From NCBI RefSeq assembly GCF_008973825.1, contig NZ_WCHR01000005.1:124001-188000 (forward strand): DNA of 64,000 nt. The letters are read 5' to 3'. The stretch comes from Gemmobacter serpentinus. GTDB lineage: Bacteria > Pseudomonadota > Alphaproteobacteria > Rhodobacterales > Rhodobacteraceae. Under the pieces are notes generated by a model that was not told the origin of the DNA, made no database searches, and was given only the letters and a program-made list of their open reading frames with translations. Both the position numbers and the translations under genes were made by a program. This document shows, piece by piece, positions 62,357-64,000 of the stretch. Numbering within the stretch: position 1 is the first letter of the stretch; every line of letters starts with the position of its first letter.

Positions 62357-62380
62357 CCGTAAGCCTGCGAAGGGGCTGGA

Positions 62381-64000
<1,620 letters not shown>

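Overview
The window is GC-rich DNA from an alphaproteobacterium, almost certainly of the Rhodobacteraceae (Paracoccus/Rhodobacter relatives). This rests on gene neighbourhoods seen in that family (irr-fabA-fabB-fabI, lrp next to trxB, hsp20-DUF1150, lgt-midA-pgeF), on the protein sequences, and on a recurring palindromic repeat with the core AAATATCCTC(G/A)GGGG. No species is claimed. The window is mostly ordinary chromosome, with one clear insertion at about 39.1-41.8 kb. Both ends cut a gene: a GH25 lipoprotein at the left and groEL at the right.

Region 1 (0-12 kb, nearly all minus strand) is a purine uptake and catabolism cluster. xdhA-xdhB-xdhC (xanthine dehydrogenase and its cofactor-insertion factor) run directly into a BMP-type nucleoside/purine ABC transporter: ATPase, two permeases and binding protein. 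Start/stop overlaps and a terminator after the binding protein suggest one transcript. The palindromic repeat lies in frame inside both xdhA and xdhB, in opposite orientations, and again in the transporter intergenic gap.

Region 2 (12-36 kb) holds dnaE, a large Na+/H+ antiporter with a cyclic-nucleotide-binding tail, and a deoxyribonucleoside operon (SorC-type regulator, deoC, two-domain ALDH16-like aldehyde dehydrogenase). It continues with an AI-2E-type permease carrying an extra C-terminal domain plus two small membrane genes, rluA, a LysE exporter, a GFA gene broken by one nonsense codon, free-methionine-sulfoxide reductase, a STAS/anti-sigma-kinase pair, a gamma-glutamyltransferase-family gene, hspQ, a lytic-transglycosylase-like lipoprotein, a LolA-like protein, a YihS-like sugar isomerase and an alkyladenine DNA glycosylase.

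Region 3 (36-42 kb) is the most unusual. A cobalamin-riboswitch-like leader precedes gbcA-gbcB, the Rieske oxygenase and reductase that demethylate glycine betaine. It is followed by a compact 2.7-kb element bounded by 42/43-bp inverted repeats that carries a YefM/Phd antitoxin, a MazF/PemK-like toxin and a zinc-ribbon transposase-like gene.

Region 4 (42-64 kb) is housekeeping: aspA and a LysR regulator, an outer-membrane protein, irr-fabA-fabB-fabI, tRNA-Gly(TCC), ubiK, lgt-midA-pgeF, lrp/trxB, an MHS transporter, hsp20-DUF1150, purE-purK, a DeoR regulator divergent from a DUF4406 gene, a small iron-permease-family protein and groEL. No CRISPR array, rRNA operon or prophage was seen.
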